Below, in pieces: positions 34,363-44,957 of a DNA stretch of 64,000 nucleotides (the stretch's first letter is position 1; each line of letters begins with the position of its first letter). The stretch comes from Niastella sp. OAS944 (lineage in GTDB: Bacteria > Bacteroidota > Bacteroidia > Chitinophagales > Chitinophagaceae), in the NCBI GenBank assembly GCA_024809215.1, contig JANUBW010000003.1, forward strand, positions 434,001 to 498,000, given 5' to 3'. Under the pieces are notes generated by a model. That model made no database searches. It was not told the DNA's origin and saw only the letters and a list, made by a program, of their open reading frames with translations. Made by a program: the position numbers and the translations under genes.

Positions 34363-36528
34363 TTATTGCTTTACAAGCTTCAACTCATTAATTAGGTTGG
34401 TAGCGCCGCCCAGTTTGTCAATGCACCACAACACATAGCGAACATCCACACAAATGGTACGATTGTAAACAGGATCGAATGAAATTTTATGGCTCAATGC
34501 TTCATAGTTGCCATCGAATGCCAAACCAATAAGATTTCCGCTGGCATCGATCACTGGTGAACCTGAGTTACCGCCGGTAATATCATTGGTAGTGATAAAC
34601 CCTACAACCAGGTCGTTGCGTTGCTTATCGATGTACTGGCCGAAGTCTTTTTTCTTTGCCACCTCAATTAATTTTTCGGGCAGGTCGAACTCATAATCAC
34701 CGGGTTTGTATTTTTCTAAAATACCCTTCATGGTGGTTACGTAGTCGTATTTAACAGCATCGCGCGGAGCATAGCTTTTTACATTACCAAAACTTACACG
34801 CATGGTAAAGGTAGCATCGGGATACATTTTCTTTGCCTTAACGGTATCCATTTGCATAATGCCTTTCAAATACAAACGGCCAAACTCTGTATTTTTTAAA
34901 TTGAATTGTTGGTAGTATTGCAAATACTTACCCTGCCAGTTCTTTAAAAATGCACTGGCCACTGCATAGGCAGCATCTGCCTGCAATACGGTTGCATCGG
35001 GATTGCTGCTGAATGCATCCCATTTTGCATTATCAAGGATCATGGTATTGGCGAAGATGGAAGCTGCATATTTTTTATAGGTAGTTTCATCGTTCAAATC
35101 ACCATAACCCGATTTTACGCCATCATAAAAACCAATAGGTTGTTGTGCCTTATCAACATCTTTATAATACATCTGCAAAACAGCAGCTACAATATTCTGG
35201 TCACTGGCTTTGTTTTCGCTCTTCATCAATTCAGTCCTTGCTTCTTTGGCGCTTTCCAGCGCTTTCTTTATCGCTTCTGAGCTTCCTTTTTGTACAATAG
35301 CGTTCTCGAGTTGTTGTAAAGAAGCCGCATATGCCAACAATGGCGAACCGAAAATACCTTCATTGATGTACATGCGGTGTTTTGAATACGGACGCCATGC
35401 ATCATAGGCTGCACCCCAATCTTTGAAAATACTTTCAAACTCAGGTTTGCCATTTGCCCAGCTTTGGAACTTGGCTTCAGTGGCTTTCTTTTGATCGTAC
35501 ACATTGTACTTGATCAGCTGTTTGCTTTCACCATCAAAGAATTTCCAGTAGTTGGCAATAGAAGCATAATCAGCGGCCAGCTGCAATTTAATGGCGGCAT
35601 CGTTCTTCATTTGATCGAACATATACTTCAACCGCATATCGCGCAGCTTTACCAGCGTTGGATTATCGATATCAATTTTTTGTTTAATGCCATATGAAGT
35701 TTCATAACGATTGGTGCTGCCGGGGTAACCATATATCATGGCATAATCACCATCTTTTATTCCTTTAATTGAAACAGGCAGAAAATGTTTAGGTTTTAAA
35801 GGAACGTTCTCGGGCGAGTAAGCAGCAGCTTTTCCATCTTTACCCATATATACGCGGAAGATAGAGAAGTCGCCGGTGTGGCGTGGCCATTCCCAGTTAT
35901 CGGTATCGCCGCCATATTTACCAATGCTTTCGGGTGGAACGCCGGCAAGCCTGATATCGTTATAACGTTTGTAAACAAACACCAGGTATTGATTGCCTTT
36001 GAACAATGCATTCACGCGGGCAATGGTGCTGGTAGCTTCATCACTGTAACGCTTGTTGATCTCTGTTGTGATCTCAGTTACTTTCTTTACACGGTCCAGT
36101 CCGCTCAAGCCTTCTGCAGCCTTCAGTACTTCGGCTGTAACATCTTCTATTTTAGTAAGGAACTCTGCATATAAGCCGGGAGAAGGAATTTCTTCCTGTT
36201 TGCTTTTTGCCCAGAAACCGTTTTTGAGGTAGTTGTTGGTAACTGAGCTGGCGGTTGCCACGGCATCGTAACCGCAGTGGTGGTTGGTAAAAATAAGCCC
36301 TTCGTTACTTACAATTTCGCCAGTGCAAAATCCACCGAAGATAATGATAGCGTCTTTGATAGAGGCTTTGTTCACACTGTACAACTGTTCTTTGGTAAGC
36401 TTTAAACCACGCTTCACCATATCGTTATACACTTGTTGCCCAAGCAATAGCGGCAGCCACATGCCTTCATCGGCAAAGCTGCGCACCATAGTAACGGCCA
36501 ATACAACCGTTAATAATAGTTTCTTCAT
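34363..36528 (-). CDS. S46 family dipeptidyl-peptidase (DPP7-like)
   Basis: After a signal peptide (residues 1-19) this 721-residue protein shows the chymotrypsin-like triad of S46: His in IFTNHHCGYDA, Asp in GGDTDNWEWPRHTGDF and Ser in TGGNSGSPV. The residue that sets specificity in this family, in GLAFDGNYE, is Gly as in DPP7 (broad, hydrophobic P1) and not Arg as in the acid-specific DPP11; that reading is from family knowledge. The enzyme releases dipeptides in the periplasm for amino-acid nutrition. A -7 element TAGGTTTG (36551-36558, minus strand) stands 22 bp upstream of the start. Confidence 0.93.
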   Translation of the reverse strand: MKKLLLTVVLAVTMVRSFADEGMWLPLLLGQQVYNDMVKRGLKLTKEQLYSVNKASIKDAIIIFGGFCTGEIVSNEGLIFTNHHCGYDAVATASSVTNNYLKNGFWAKSKQEEIPSPGLYAEFLTKIEDVTAEVLKAAEGLSGLDRVKKVTEITTEINKRYSDEATSTIARVNALFKGNQYLVFVYKRYNDIRLAGVPPESIGKYGGDTDNWEWPRHTGDFSIFRVYMGKDGKAAAYSPENVPLKPKHFLPVSIKGIKDGDYAMIYGYPGSTNRYETSYGIKQKIDIDNPTLVKLRDMRLKYMFDQMKNDAAIKLQLAADYASIANYWKFFDGESKQLIKYNVYDQKKATEAKFQSWANGKPEFESIFKDWGAAYDAWRPYSKHRMYINEGIFGSPLLAYAASLQQLENAIVQKGSSEAIKKALESAKEARTELMKSENKASDQNIVAAVLQMYYKDVDKAQQPIGFYDGVKSGYGDLNDETTYKKYAASIFANTMILDNAKWDAFSSNPDATVLQADAAYAVASAFLKNWQGKYLQYYQQFNLKNTEFGRLYLKGIMQMDTVKAKKMYPDATFTMRVSFGNVKSYAPRDAVKYDYVTTMKGILEKYKPGDYEFDLPEKLIEVAKKKDFGQYIDKQRNDLVVGFITTNDITGGNSGSPVIDASGNLIGLAFDGNYEALSHKISFDPVYNRTICVDVRYVLWCIDKLGGATNLINELKLVKQ

Positions 36529-36550
36529 ATTATGATAGCTTTTGTGGCGG

Positions 36551-36558
36551 CAAACCTA
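36551..36558 (-). promoter_or_regulatory. -7 element of the S46 peptidase gene
   Basis: A perfect TAGGTTTG on the minus strand. No TTG is seen at the usual -33 distance, so only the -7 half is supported. Confidence 0.5.
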
Positions 36559-36744
36559 TTGAATTTTGCGTTTGGATAACGGAAAACACCAACTTTTTTC
36601 AGCCGGTGCACCTCCATACACATCATTCGGAACACTTATCTGCAGAATAACGCAAACACATATAAATCAATTAATAAGGTGGATAACCAAACCATGATAA
36701 TTATAAATATTCGCTTATTTTCACCCCCTCAAAATCTCTACTTT

Positions 36745-37785
36745 ATGTTAAACCGGCAATCCTATGTTACTGTACTTGCAGTATTGAGCTTATTAGTGGC
36801 CTGTAGTAAAAAGAATCCGATAACCGAAGAACCTGTTACCATTGCGCCGCCACCCGATTTTGGATTTAAAGTAATTGGTTATATGCCCAACTACCGCGAT
36901 CCCGCAACCATTCCCGATTCAAAGTTTCGAATGACCAATGTAGTGAATTATGCATTTGCCACTGTTAACAGCAGCGGTGTGCCGGTTGTTAACAACCCTT
37001 CGCGCTTTCAATTGGTAGTGAATAAGGCAAAGGCAAACAACGCCAAAATATTCATTAGTGTAAATGGAACAACAGCCAACTGGAAAGCGATGGCGGTTAC
37101 AGCCACGGGTAGAAATTCATTTATAAAAAACCTGATGAACATCCTTCGACAATATCAGTTAGATGGCGCCGATATTGACTGGGAATTTCCCAGCACTGCC
37201 GATAGTACCGATGTGGCATTTACATCTATGATGAAAGAGCTCAGCGATTCATGCCACCTGGGCAGTAAGTATTATTTAACTGCCGCCATTACTGCTGGTA
37301 AGTATGCGGGCAGTTATAGAGATGCCATAAAAACTGAAGTGTTTGGCTATGTTGACTGGATGAATATTATGGCCTATGACGATTTCAATACTACGGTGCC
37401 GTATCGCCAACATTCGCCCTACGAACTGGCGGTAACCTGTTTAAATTACTGGTTAAATACGCGTGGTTTGCCCAAGGCAAAATGTGTATTGGGTTTACCG
37501 GCATATGGCCGCCCAAGTGGTATAACCCAAACCAATACCACGTTAGCGTATTCATCAATTCTTGCGCAAGGCGGCAGCCCCAACAGCGATTCGGCAATGG
37601 TTACTACCAGCGGCTGGCCCAGCCCATATATGATCTACTATAACGGGCAGCCAACCATAAAGCGTAAAACCATGCTCGCCCAACAACGCGGCAATGGTGT
37701 TATGATGTGGGAAAAGGGCCAGGATGCCAATGATGAATATTCATTGCTGAAAGCAGTGTGTGATACTATTGGAAGAGCTTACTAG
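36745..37785 (+). CDS. GH18 chitinase-like lipoprotein
   Basis: From the ATG at 36745 the protein has a lipoprotein signal (LLVAC, Cys20) and a GH18 barrel. The catalytic signature LDGADIDWEFP (DxxDxDxE, acid/base Glu about 147) and the later MNIMAYDDF strand are intact. The frame is open 66 nt further upstream, but that extension would hide the signal peptide. Length (346) suggests a single catalytic domain; it could be a chitinase or an endo-beta-N-acetylglucosaminidase. The stop lies inside an intergenic repeat arm. Confidence 0.9.
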   Translation: MLNRQSYVTVLAVLSLLVACSKKNPITEEPVTIAPPPDFGFKVIGYMPNYRDPATIPDSKFRMTNVVNYAFATVNSSGVPVVNNPSRFQLVVNKAKANNAKIFISVNGTTANWKAMAVTATGRNSFIKNLMNILRQYQLDGADIDWEFPSTADSTDVAFTSMMKELSDSCHLGSKYYLTAAITAGKYAGSYRDAIKTEVFGYVDWMNIMAYDDFNTTVPYRQHSPYELAVTCLNYWLNTRGLPKAKCVLGLPAYGRPSGITQTNTTLAYSSILAQGGSPNSDSAMVTTSGWPSPYMIYYNGQPTIKRKTMLAQQRGNGVMMWEKGQDANDEYSLLKAVCDTIGRAY

Positions 37786-37878
37786 AAGTAGGAGGTAAGA
37801 AGTAAGAAGTACGAAGAACCCCAATACAGGTGCCTCAAAACTGTATTTCTTACTTCATACTTCATACATCTTACTTCT
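37784..37878. repeat. Inverted pair of AAGTAAG-type tandem repeats
   Basis: The left arm (37784-37816) repeats AAGTAAGAAGTA; the right arm (37846-37878) is its inverted counterpart. The core of about 29 bp contains TACAG...CTGTA. A related arm plus core lies at 57741-57800. The module sits between two converging genes and may also act as a terminator. Confidence 0.7.
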
Positions 37879-40147
37879 TTATTTCATGCAATATTTTCAC
37901 CATATACGCACGAACATCCGATGAGTACAGTCGTTTGTCCATACTATCAAGCGTACGTTTTGAAATGACCCAGTTCATGGAGTATTTCAAGGGCTCTTTT
38001 GGCCGGTACAGGTTAATGGGTTTGTAATGCAGCCCATTGCCATACATGTTTTGCAGATAGTTTTTGAGACGGCTATCGTTGATACTTGTTTGTACACCAT
38101 AAGCGCCCATGAGCGTTTTTATGGGCGCTGCCAGGTCGTTTACAAATGGGTTTACTTTTTTCAGTAACACATCGCCCTCCGGGCCGTTACTTATGTGCAT
38201 TACGTAGAAAGAGATCTTTTTACAGTTGGAGCGTAAAATGGTATCGGTTTGTGATTTGCAAATTGAGTCGCGCAATGAGTTCAGCTTAATGATCATTTCA
38301 TGTACAACACCGGCGCCGGAGTTATCAACATAACCGCCATCAACAAAGTAAAAAGGAAATTCAGTAGGCCCTTTGCTTAGGAATTTCACACCATCTATAC
38401 GGCCGGCCGGACTAACATACGGAAAGCTGGCCCCCAGTACACAGGCGGTGCTCAGCTTCATATCGCGGCCATTATTAATACGCGCCAGCACATCTACACG
38501 GTTATTAAATGTAAGCGGATCAATTTGTATAGTACTGATAACCGACGGCGCGCCATCCTGCATACGAGTGGTATTCACACAAAGAATGGGCAGTTTGGTG
38601 GTCACTTTGTCTTTATAAATAGCCAGTTCCGACATTGGCACCTGCAGCTGGTTCTTCAACAGTACGCTGTCATTGGGCGCCTGCTCCAGTGCATCGGTAA
38701 GAGCTTTTGCCCTATCGCCCTTTGTATCGAACGGGAACATGGCCACAAAAAAGTCGTGGCCCAACATGCGACTGAGTGTGTATGTAAGAAAGTCGCTGCG
38801 CAGGTATTCTTTTCCCGCCTCATAAAACGGTTGATTTTTGGGCAGGCTTTTATCGGGCCTGTCGGCTGCATTTTTTAATAAAGTATAAAACGCTGCATTG
38901 CCTACACTACCACCCGAAGCGCCCGATAAACAGAACAGGTGTTTCGAGAAATCGTGGTTCGACGTGTCTTCCAGTTTTCCCAATACCGAAGCCACCCAGT
39001 AACCCGAGCGGGAAGCGCCGCCATCGCTCAATACAAAATACACCGGAAATCCCTGCGACTTCCTGATCAATGTATCCCTGTCTTTCACCCATTGAATAAA
39101 GTAATCTCTTACACTGGCCTTATTGGCGAAACTTACCTTTTTTGGCGGGTTCTCAATCAAACCCGTATAATGACGTTCCGTCCACTGACCAAAAATGAAA
39201 ACGATGATAAGCACGATGAGGTGAATGTTTATGCCTTTGCGTACCGACAAAAACGTGATGATAAAACCAAAACCCATAAATACCGAAAATGCCAGTAATA
39301 CAAATGGGAATGAACCAAGAAATACGGCAAATGCCACGTTCACCGTACAGGCCAGGTACACGGCCAGCATCACCACGCTTATAAAAAGGAATATTACATG
39401 AAAGCGGATTTCTTCGCGTGGAATACCCAGCCTCTTAGCCAGGCGTTGTACTTTACTGCTTGGTATAGCCTCCACACTTTTAGCCTTTTTCTTTTTTTGT
39501 AACAGCTCGCGCCTTGTAACCACCAGCACCATAAAACATAACTGCAATACCATCATCATTACAATTATAAGCCAGGAGTAGCGGTCTAATTTACGTGTAA
39601 GCAAAACGGACCCTGTTACTACCACCAACATAGTGATCACAAATAACCAGTTAACCCGTATCACTTTAAAATTGCGCTCGATGAAGTTGTTGACCCCGAA
39701 ATAATAGGGGATGGAAAGAGCCAGTAAAACATAAAACATTTTACTATCATCATCAATCTTCCTGTCAAACAAGGGCGTTTGCGCAAAGGCCAGCATTATA
39801 ATGGTGAATAAAGAAAAGCCTATAAAGCGGGGCATGTGTTTATAATAGCCTTCCTGCAAATAATCCGGCGCCGTATAAGCGCTTTGCTGTTTGGCATAGG
39901 CAACTGTACGGGCAGCATACCAGCTTACCAGTACTAAAAAACCAAGCAACGATTGAAATAACAGAAAGAAACCCCGGTGTTCGGTGGCTAGTACCATCAG
40001 GTCTTTTCCCTGGGCAAGGTTCCAAAAACAAACCTGGGTAAGTACGAGGAATAAGATACCGGGAAAGAATACCCATAATGCACGAAAGAGGTTACGCAGG
40101 AGGGTACCAAAACGGTTAAGTAAACCATATATGGCCAACATAAGCAA
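37871..40147 (-). CDS. Polytopic membrane protein with C-terminal patatin-like phospholipase domain
   Basis: The first 330 residues hold about nine hydrophobic helices. The remaining 430 residues contain patatin elements: SDGGASRSGYW as oxyanion loop, LSGASGGSVG as nucleophile elbow, and FVDGGYVDNSG with the catalytic Asp. The active site should face the cytoplasm or periplasm depending on topology. Such fusions are found in Bacteroidota and are uncharacterised. It follows obg in the same direction after a structured 134-bp gap. Confidence 0.85.
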   Translation of the reverse strand: MLMLAIYGLLNRFGTLLRNLFRALWVFFPGILFLVLTQVCFWNLAQGKDLMVLATEHRGFFLLFQSLLGFLVLVSWYAARTVAYAKQQSAYTAPDYLQEGYYKHMPRFIGFSLFTIIMLAFAQTPLFDRKIDDDSKMFYVLLALSIPYYFGVNNFIERNFKVIRVNWLFVITMLVVVTGSVLLTRKLDRYSWLIIVMMMVLQLCFMVLVVTRRELLQKKKKAKSVEAIPSSKVQRLAKRLGIPREEIRFHVIFLFISVVMLAVYLACTVNVAFAVFLGSFPFVLLAFSVFMGFGFIITFLSVRKGINIHLIVLIIVFIFGQWTERHYTGLIENPPKKVSFANKASVRDYFIQWVKDRDTLIRKSQGFPVYFVLSDGGASRSGYWVASVLGKLEDTSNHDFSKHLFCLSGASGGSVGNAAFYTLLKNAADRPDKSLPKNQPFYEAGKEYLRSDFLTYTLSRMLGHDFFVAMFPFDTKGDRAKALTDALEQAPNDSVLLKNQLQVPMSELAIYKDKVTTKLPILCVNTTRMQDGAPSVISTIQIDPLTFNNRVDVLARINNGRDMKLSTACVLGASFPYVSPAGRIDGVKFLSKGPTEFPFYFVDGGYVDNSGAGVVHEMIIKLNSLRDSICKSQTDTILRSNCKKISFYVMHISNGPEGDVLLKKVNPFVNDLAAPIKTLMGAYGVQTSINDSRLKNYLQNMYGNGLHYKPINLYRPKEPLKYSMNWVISKRTLDSMDKRLYSSDVRAYMVKILHEIKK

Positions 40148-40151
40148 ACAG

Positions 40152-40205
40152 TTTTAGGGTATCCCTAAGGTAGTTACTATCTACCGCAATTTCAATACCC
40201 TAAAA
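40152..40205. repeat. Nested inverted repeats before the membrane patatin gene
   Basis: An 11-bp perfect pair TTTTAGGGTAT (40152-40162) and ATACCCTAAAA (40195-40205) encloses GGTAG/CTACC (40169-40185). It would lie in the leader of the patatin gene or the trailer of obg. It may be a structured RNA element. Confidence 0.5.
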
Positions 40206-40281
40206 ATTGTATTGCCTATGTTGTTTGTCACATTAAATACCTGTGTATTATGTACAGTTACCATAACGGTATAACGCTGCG

Positions 40282-41295
40282 CTAACTGTTAGCAACCTCC
40301 AACCCTTCATTCAACGATTTCCAAAGCAGGTCTTTTAATTCACCAAGTCCCTGTTGAGTAATAGAAGAAATAAAAATATGAGGAACGTTTTGCGGCAGTT
40401 CTTTTTTAACGGCAGCTTTCAATTCATCATCGAGCATTTCGCTTTTACTAATGGCAATGAGGAATTGTTTGTGCAACAGCTCGGGGTTGTATTCTTCCAG
40501 CTCATTCACCAGAATGTTAAACTCTTTTCTGTGATCATTACTATCGGCCGGAATAACAAACAGCAAAACCGAGTTGCGTTCAATATGTCGCAAGAAGCGA
40601 TGCCCCAGTCCGCGCCCTTCGGCAGCGCCTTCAATGATCCCTGGCAGATCGGCCACGCAAAAGCTTTTACCATCGCGATAAGCCACAATACCTAAATTAG
40701 GATTGATGGTGGTAAATGCATAATCTGCGATCTTGGGTTTGGCGGCGGTAATAACCGAAAGCAGGGTTGATTTACCTGCATTTGGAAAGCCTACCAATCC
40801 TACATCGGCCAGCACTTTTAACTCCAGCACTTTCCAGGCTTCTTCGCCGGGTTCGCCCGGTTGGGCATATTCGGGCGCCTGGTTGGTAGGTGTGGCAAAA
40901 TGAGCATTGCCCAATCCGCCGCGGCCACCTTTTATCCAAACTATTTCCTGGCCGTGCTCTAAGATCTCAGCTTCCTGTACTTCGGTTTCTTCGTCACGAG
41001 CTACAGTACCAAGCGGCACTTCAATGATAATATCTTTACCATCACGACCGGTCATGTTGTTTTTATTACCACCCTGGCCATCTTCGGCCAGCACGTTTTT
41101 ATAATAGCGAAGGTGTAATAGCGTCCACATGTTTTTGTTACCACGCAGTATGATATGGCCACCACGACCGCCATCACCACCATCGGGCCCCGCCTGGGGA
41201 TTGAATTTGGTGCGCATGAAGTGTTTGCTTCCTGCACCGCCATGGCCGCTGCGGCAAAATATTCTTATCTGATCTACAAAGTTTGATTTTTCCAC
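40282..41295 (-). CDS. obg: Obg family GTPase (ribosome assembly)
   Basis: The glycine-rich Obg fold (about 1-158; [21 protein letters not shown]) is followed by a GTPase domain with P-loop [11 protein letters not shown], switch [13 protein letters not shown] and SKSEMLD as the NKxD-like base motif. The C-terminal extension is short. Obg binds the 50S subunit late in assembly and links it to ppGpp and growth control. A -7 element TACCTTTG lies at 41323-41330 on the minus strand. Confidence 0.97.
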   Translation of the reverse strand: MEKSNFVDQIRIFCRSGHGGAGSKHFMRTKFNPQAGPDGGDGGRGGHIILRGNKNMWTLLHLRYYKNVLAEDGQGGNKNNMTGRDGKDIIIEVPLGTVARDEETEVQEAEILEHGQEIVWIKGGRGGLGNAHFATPTNQAPEYAQPGEPGEEAWKVLELKVLADVGLVGFPNAGKSTLLSVITAAKPKIADYAFTTINPNLGIVAYRDGKSFCVADLPGIIEGAAEGRGLGHRFLRHIERNSVLLFVIPADSNDHRKEFNILVNELEEYNPELLHKQFLIAISKSEMLDDELKAAVKKELPQNVPHIFISSITQQGLGELKDLLWKSLNEGLEVANS

Positions 41296-41322
41296 TATGT
41301 TACTTACTTATAAAATTGGGTG

Positions 41323-41330
41323 CAAAGGTA
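41323..41330 (-). promoter_or_regulatory. -7 element of obg
   Basis: Perfect TACCTTTG on the minus strand, 28 bp before the start codon. It touches the left repeat arm of the four-helix-bundle module. No clear -33 element. Confidence 0.5.
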
Positions 41331-41930
41331 AGTTGAAAAGTTGATAGAGTTGATATAGTTGATAGAGGTAATACAGCGCTTCGGTGAATAGCTAAGTTAT
41401 TGACCTGTACAGAGTTATTTTGGGGGCAGCTTACTTTCGAGATAAGCGATGTAGCCATTTAGTATCCTTTCCACTTCTTTGATCTTCTCCCTGAAGTATT
41501 GAAGTTGTTTAGAATTGATATACGAACAGTCAAATGCATCGATGAGGTGATTGAGGGTTTCGTGTAGAGAGCCGCGGGCCTGAATACAGAATTTTATTTT
41601 ATCCGGCGTTGTTCGCCGGCCATGACCTTCGGCAATTTGGGCGTTTATAGATCGTGAACTTCTGACTAATTGGTCAATAAGCCGATACTTTTCTTCAGCA
41701 GGAAATGTTTTGGCCAAAGCAAATAGCTCATTTTTTAACACGCGCGAGTGTTTCCAACACTGCAGCTCCTCATAGTTCTGATATCCTGTTTCTGACATAG
41801 CTATCGTTGAACCATTAAGGTAATTCAATATCTTTCTAAAAGAACACCCTGCTTAATTTTTTATCATATGTCAAATTAGGAACTGTATTTCCTTTATCAC
41901 CTCTATCAACTCTATCAACATTTTAACTCA
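41331..41930. repeat. Repeat-bounded module enclosing a four-helix-bundle gene
   Basis: The left arm (41331-41375) reads AGTTGAAAAGTTGATAGAG, then further TTGATA units, GAGGT and ATACAG. The right arm (41884-41930), read on the minus strand, gives AGTTAAAATGTTGATAGAG, then TTGATAGAGG and ATACAG. Thus two imperfect inverted arms of about 45 bp made of TTGATAGAG units bound a 600-bp segment with one gene. Smaller gene-free modules of similar design occur at five other places in the window. Confidence 0.7.
41415..41798 (-). CDS. Four-helix-bundle protein (S23 / 23S rRNA intervening-sequence family)
   Basis: The 127-residue protein from the ATG at 41798 has the family pattern: ELQCWKHSRVLKNELFALAKTFP, LIDQLVRSSRSINAQIAEGHGR, then helices with ARGSLHETLNHLIDA. 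The family includes proteins encoded in 23S rRNA intervening sequences and is related to Avd of diversity-generating retroelements; its function is unknown. An ATG at 41828 would extend it by 10 residues, but the family usually starts near here. It lies between inverted repeat arms and no reverse transcriptase is nearby. Confidence 0.88.
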   Translation of the reverse strand: MSETGYQNYEELQCWKHSRVLKNELFALAKTFPAEEKYRLIDQLVRSSRSINAQIAEGHGRRTTPDKIKFCIQARGSLHETLNHLIDAFDCSYINSKQLQYFREKIKEVERILNGYIAYLESKLPPK

Positions 41931-41942
41931 ACATTCTTACAA

Positions 41943-42542
41943 TCACTCACTCCCCTTAACCGAATTCCAGGTTTTATATAAACTACTCTGCTCCGGCCTA
42001 TCAACAGGAACCTCCGTCAATGCCTCACAAGCAACCCACTCACTCTTCATTTCACCAGGCAACATTTGATACAAACGAGTACCCTCCGTCTTCCAGCCAA
42101 TCATTTCATCCGATACCTGCTTTATGATCTTCGCGGGATTGCCTACGAGTAAACTGCGCGCAGGTATCTTTTCATCGGCTTTTATAAAACTGAGTGCGCC
42201 AACGATACATTCATCACCCAATTCTACATTATCCATGATCACACTGTTCATTCCTACCAGGCAATTGCGGCCAATGGTAGCGCCATGTATCACTGCACCG
42301 TGACCAATATGCGCACCCTCTTTCAACAATACCGTTACGCCGGGAAACATATGAATGGTACAATTTTCCTGCACATTACACCCGTCCTCAATTACAATTC
42401 CACCCCAATCGCCACGGATGGCGGCGCCAGGGCCCACATATACATTTTTACCAATGATAACATTACCGGTTACAGCAGCTTGCGGATGTACAAATGATGA
42501 AGGATGTACAACAGGTATAAACCCTTTAAACGAATAGATCAT
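41943..42542 (-). CDS. paaY: Phenylacetate pathway hexapeptide protein PaaY (gamma-carbonic-anhydrase-like)
   Basis: The protein is a left-handed beta helix with hexapeptide repeats (VTGNVIIGKNVYVGPGAAIRGD, IGHGAVIHGATIGRNCLVGMNSVI). The His residues in TIHMFPG and IGHGAVIHG match the metal site of gamma-carbonic anhydrase relatives. With a start at 42542 it has 199 residues, as expected for PaaY, which acts as a thioesterase on dead-end CoA products of phenylacetate breakdown. The open frame extends to 42695 but there overlaps the divergent gene's leader. It lies apart from the main paa operon, beyond an aldo/keto reductase. Confidence 0.85.
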   Translation of the reverse strand: MIYSFKGFIPVVHPSSFVHPQAAVTGNVIIGKNVYVGPGAAIRGDWGGIVIEDGCNVQENCTIHMFPGVTVLLKEGAHIGHGAVIHGATIGRNCLVGMNSVIMDNVELGDECIVGALSFIKADEKIPARSLLVGNPAKIIKQVSDEMIGWKTEGTRLYQMLPGEMKSEWVACEALTEVPVDRPEQSSLYKTWNSVKGSE

Positions 42543-42673
42543 ATGCAGGAATGTTTGATCAAAGATAACACGCCAGCGCCCAACCATTTTGGCTTTTAAT
42601 TGTTCCAATTTCGTTGTTTGAATTTCGCAATTAATGGTTTGAAATAAACAAAACCCAAGGGATTTTCCTTTTT

Positions 42674-42681
42674 TAAATTTG
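42674..42681 (+). promoter_or_regulatory. -7 element of the aldo/keto reductase gene
   Basis: Perfect TAAATTTG 19 bp before the start codon at 42700. A -33 element is not evident. Confidence 0.55.
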
Positions 42682-42699
42682 TTTCCAAAACACAATTTT

Positions 42700-43710
<1,011 letters not shown>

Positions 43711-43715
43711 TTGCC

Positions 43716-43750
43716 AAACCGAATGGGACCTTACACGTTCCATTCGGTTT
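43716..43750. terminator. Terminator between aldo/keto reductase and paaI
   Basis: AAACCGAATGG (43716-43726) pairs with CCATTCGGTTT (43740-43750); the stem includes the last codons of paaI. It can serve both converging genes. Confidence 0.75.
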
Positions 43751-44156
43751 CCTTTCTAAAAACAGTGCCTTTAAAAAGTGCCACCAGCTCGCCATTCTCT
43801 TTTTCAACCCGCACTTCGTAAATGGCTATTTTATTACTGCGGCTTTTTTCTTCGGCAACAGCTACTATTACATCATCTGTTTTAAGCGGCTTTATATGTG
43901 AAATAGAAGTTTCTATTGAAACGGCATGCCGCCCATGGCTGTTAGAGGCAAATGCCAATGCACTATCGGCAAAGGAATAACTGATTCCGCCATGAGCAAT
44001 TTCAAAGCCATTACACATTTCCTTGCGGATGGTCATTTTTAACTTGCAGAAACCATCGCGCTCTTCCAACCGAACAATACCCAGCCACTGACTGAAATAG
44101 TCTTTATTCATCATGGCGTCGACAATGGCGGTGGCTTTTGTTTTGCTTGCTGACAT
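43731..44156 (-). CDS. paaI: Hydroxyphenylacetyl-CoA thioesterase PaaI
   Basis: A hot-dog fold protein with the PaaI motif NGFEIAHGGISYSFADSALAFASN (catalytic Asp in FADSA). It removes CoA from phenylacetate-pathway intermediates that escape the main route. It is the last gene of the paaABCDGI operon, 9 bp after paaG. Confidence 0.9.
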   Translation of the reverse strand: MSASKTKATAIVDAMMNKDYFSQWLGIVRLEERDGFCKLKMTIRKEMCNGFEIAHGGISYSFADSALAFASNSHGRHAVSIETSISHIKPLKTDDVIVAVAEEKSRSNKIAIYEVRVEKENGELVALFKGTVFRKETEWNV

Positions 44157-44165
44157 AGTGATGGT

Positions 44166-44942
44166 TTATTCGCCTTTAAACTCAGGGTTCCGCTTTTCGA
44201 GGAACGACTGCACCCCTTCTTTGAAGTCTTTCGTATTTGCCGACCTTTGCTGATACTCATCTTCCAATTGCAGCTGTTGCTCCAGGTTATTGGTCATTGA
44301 TCTGCTGAGCACCTGTTTTGTATAAGCCAGCCCCCTTGTGGGCATTTGTGATAAAGTGAGCGCTATCTTTTTGCTTTCGGCCGAAAAGCTTTCATCGGGA
44401 AATACTTTATAGATCATGCCCATTTGCTCTGCCTGCGGAGCTGTGATCTTATCGCCCAGCATCATAATGGCGCTTGCTTTTTGCCATCCAATTAACCGGG
44501 GTAACATAAACGTACCACCGCTATCGGGTATCAACCCAATTTTTGAAAAGGCTTGTATAAACGAGGCCGATTGGGTTGCTACCACTATATCGCAAGCCAG
44601 TGCAATGTTAGCGCCGGCGCCGGCAGCCACCCCATTCACGGCTGCCACTACGGGCTTTTCAAGATTGCGAATACGTGTAATGATAGGATTGTAATGTTCA
44701 CTTAAGATCCTTTGCATACCCGGGCCTTCGGGGTCTACCACTTCGGCAAGATCCTGCCCGGCGCAAAAACCTTTGCCTGCACCGGTTATATACACACAGC
44801 GTATGCCTTGCAGGGAAGCGCATTCATCGAGCTGCTGTTGCAGCAACAAAGCCATTTCGCGGTTAAATGAATTTAATTTATCGGGCCGGTTCAATGTAAT
44901 GGTGGCAATTCCTCCTTCAATCGTAAAAAGAATAGATGACAT
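44166..44942 (-). CDS. paaG: 1,2-epoxyphenylacetyl-CoA isomerase PaaG (enoyl-CoA hydratase family)
   Basis: A crotonase-fold protein of 258 residues with GKGFCAGQDLAEV (oxyanion hole), NGVAAGAGANIALACD and GLIPDSGGTFMLPRLIG with the catalytic Asp typical of PaaG. It converts the ring epoxide to an oxepin-CoA. It lies 15 bp after paaD in the operon. Confidence 0.9.
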   Translation of the reverse strand: MSSILFTIEGGIATITLNRPDKLNSFNREMALLLQQQLDECASLQGIRCVYITGAGKGFCAGQDLAEVVDPEGPGMQRILSEHYNPIITRIRNLEKPVVAAVNGVAAGAGANIALACDIVVATQSASFIQAFSKIGLIPDSGGTFMLPRLIGWQKASAIMMLGDKITAPQAEQMGMIYKVFPDESFSAESKKIALTLSQMPTRGLAYTKQVLSRSMTNNLEQQLQLEDEYQQRSANTKDFKEGVQSFLEKRNPEFKGE

Positions 44943-44957
44943 ATAAGTGGGAAGCTT

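Noticed and set aside
41415-41798. Diversity-generating retroelement (Avd)
   Set aside because: No reverse transcriptase, template repeat or variable repeat is nearby; only the fold family is shared.
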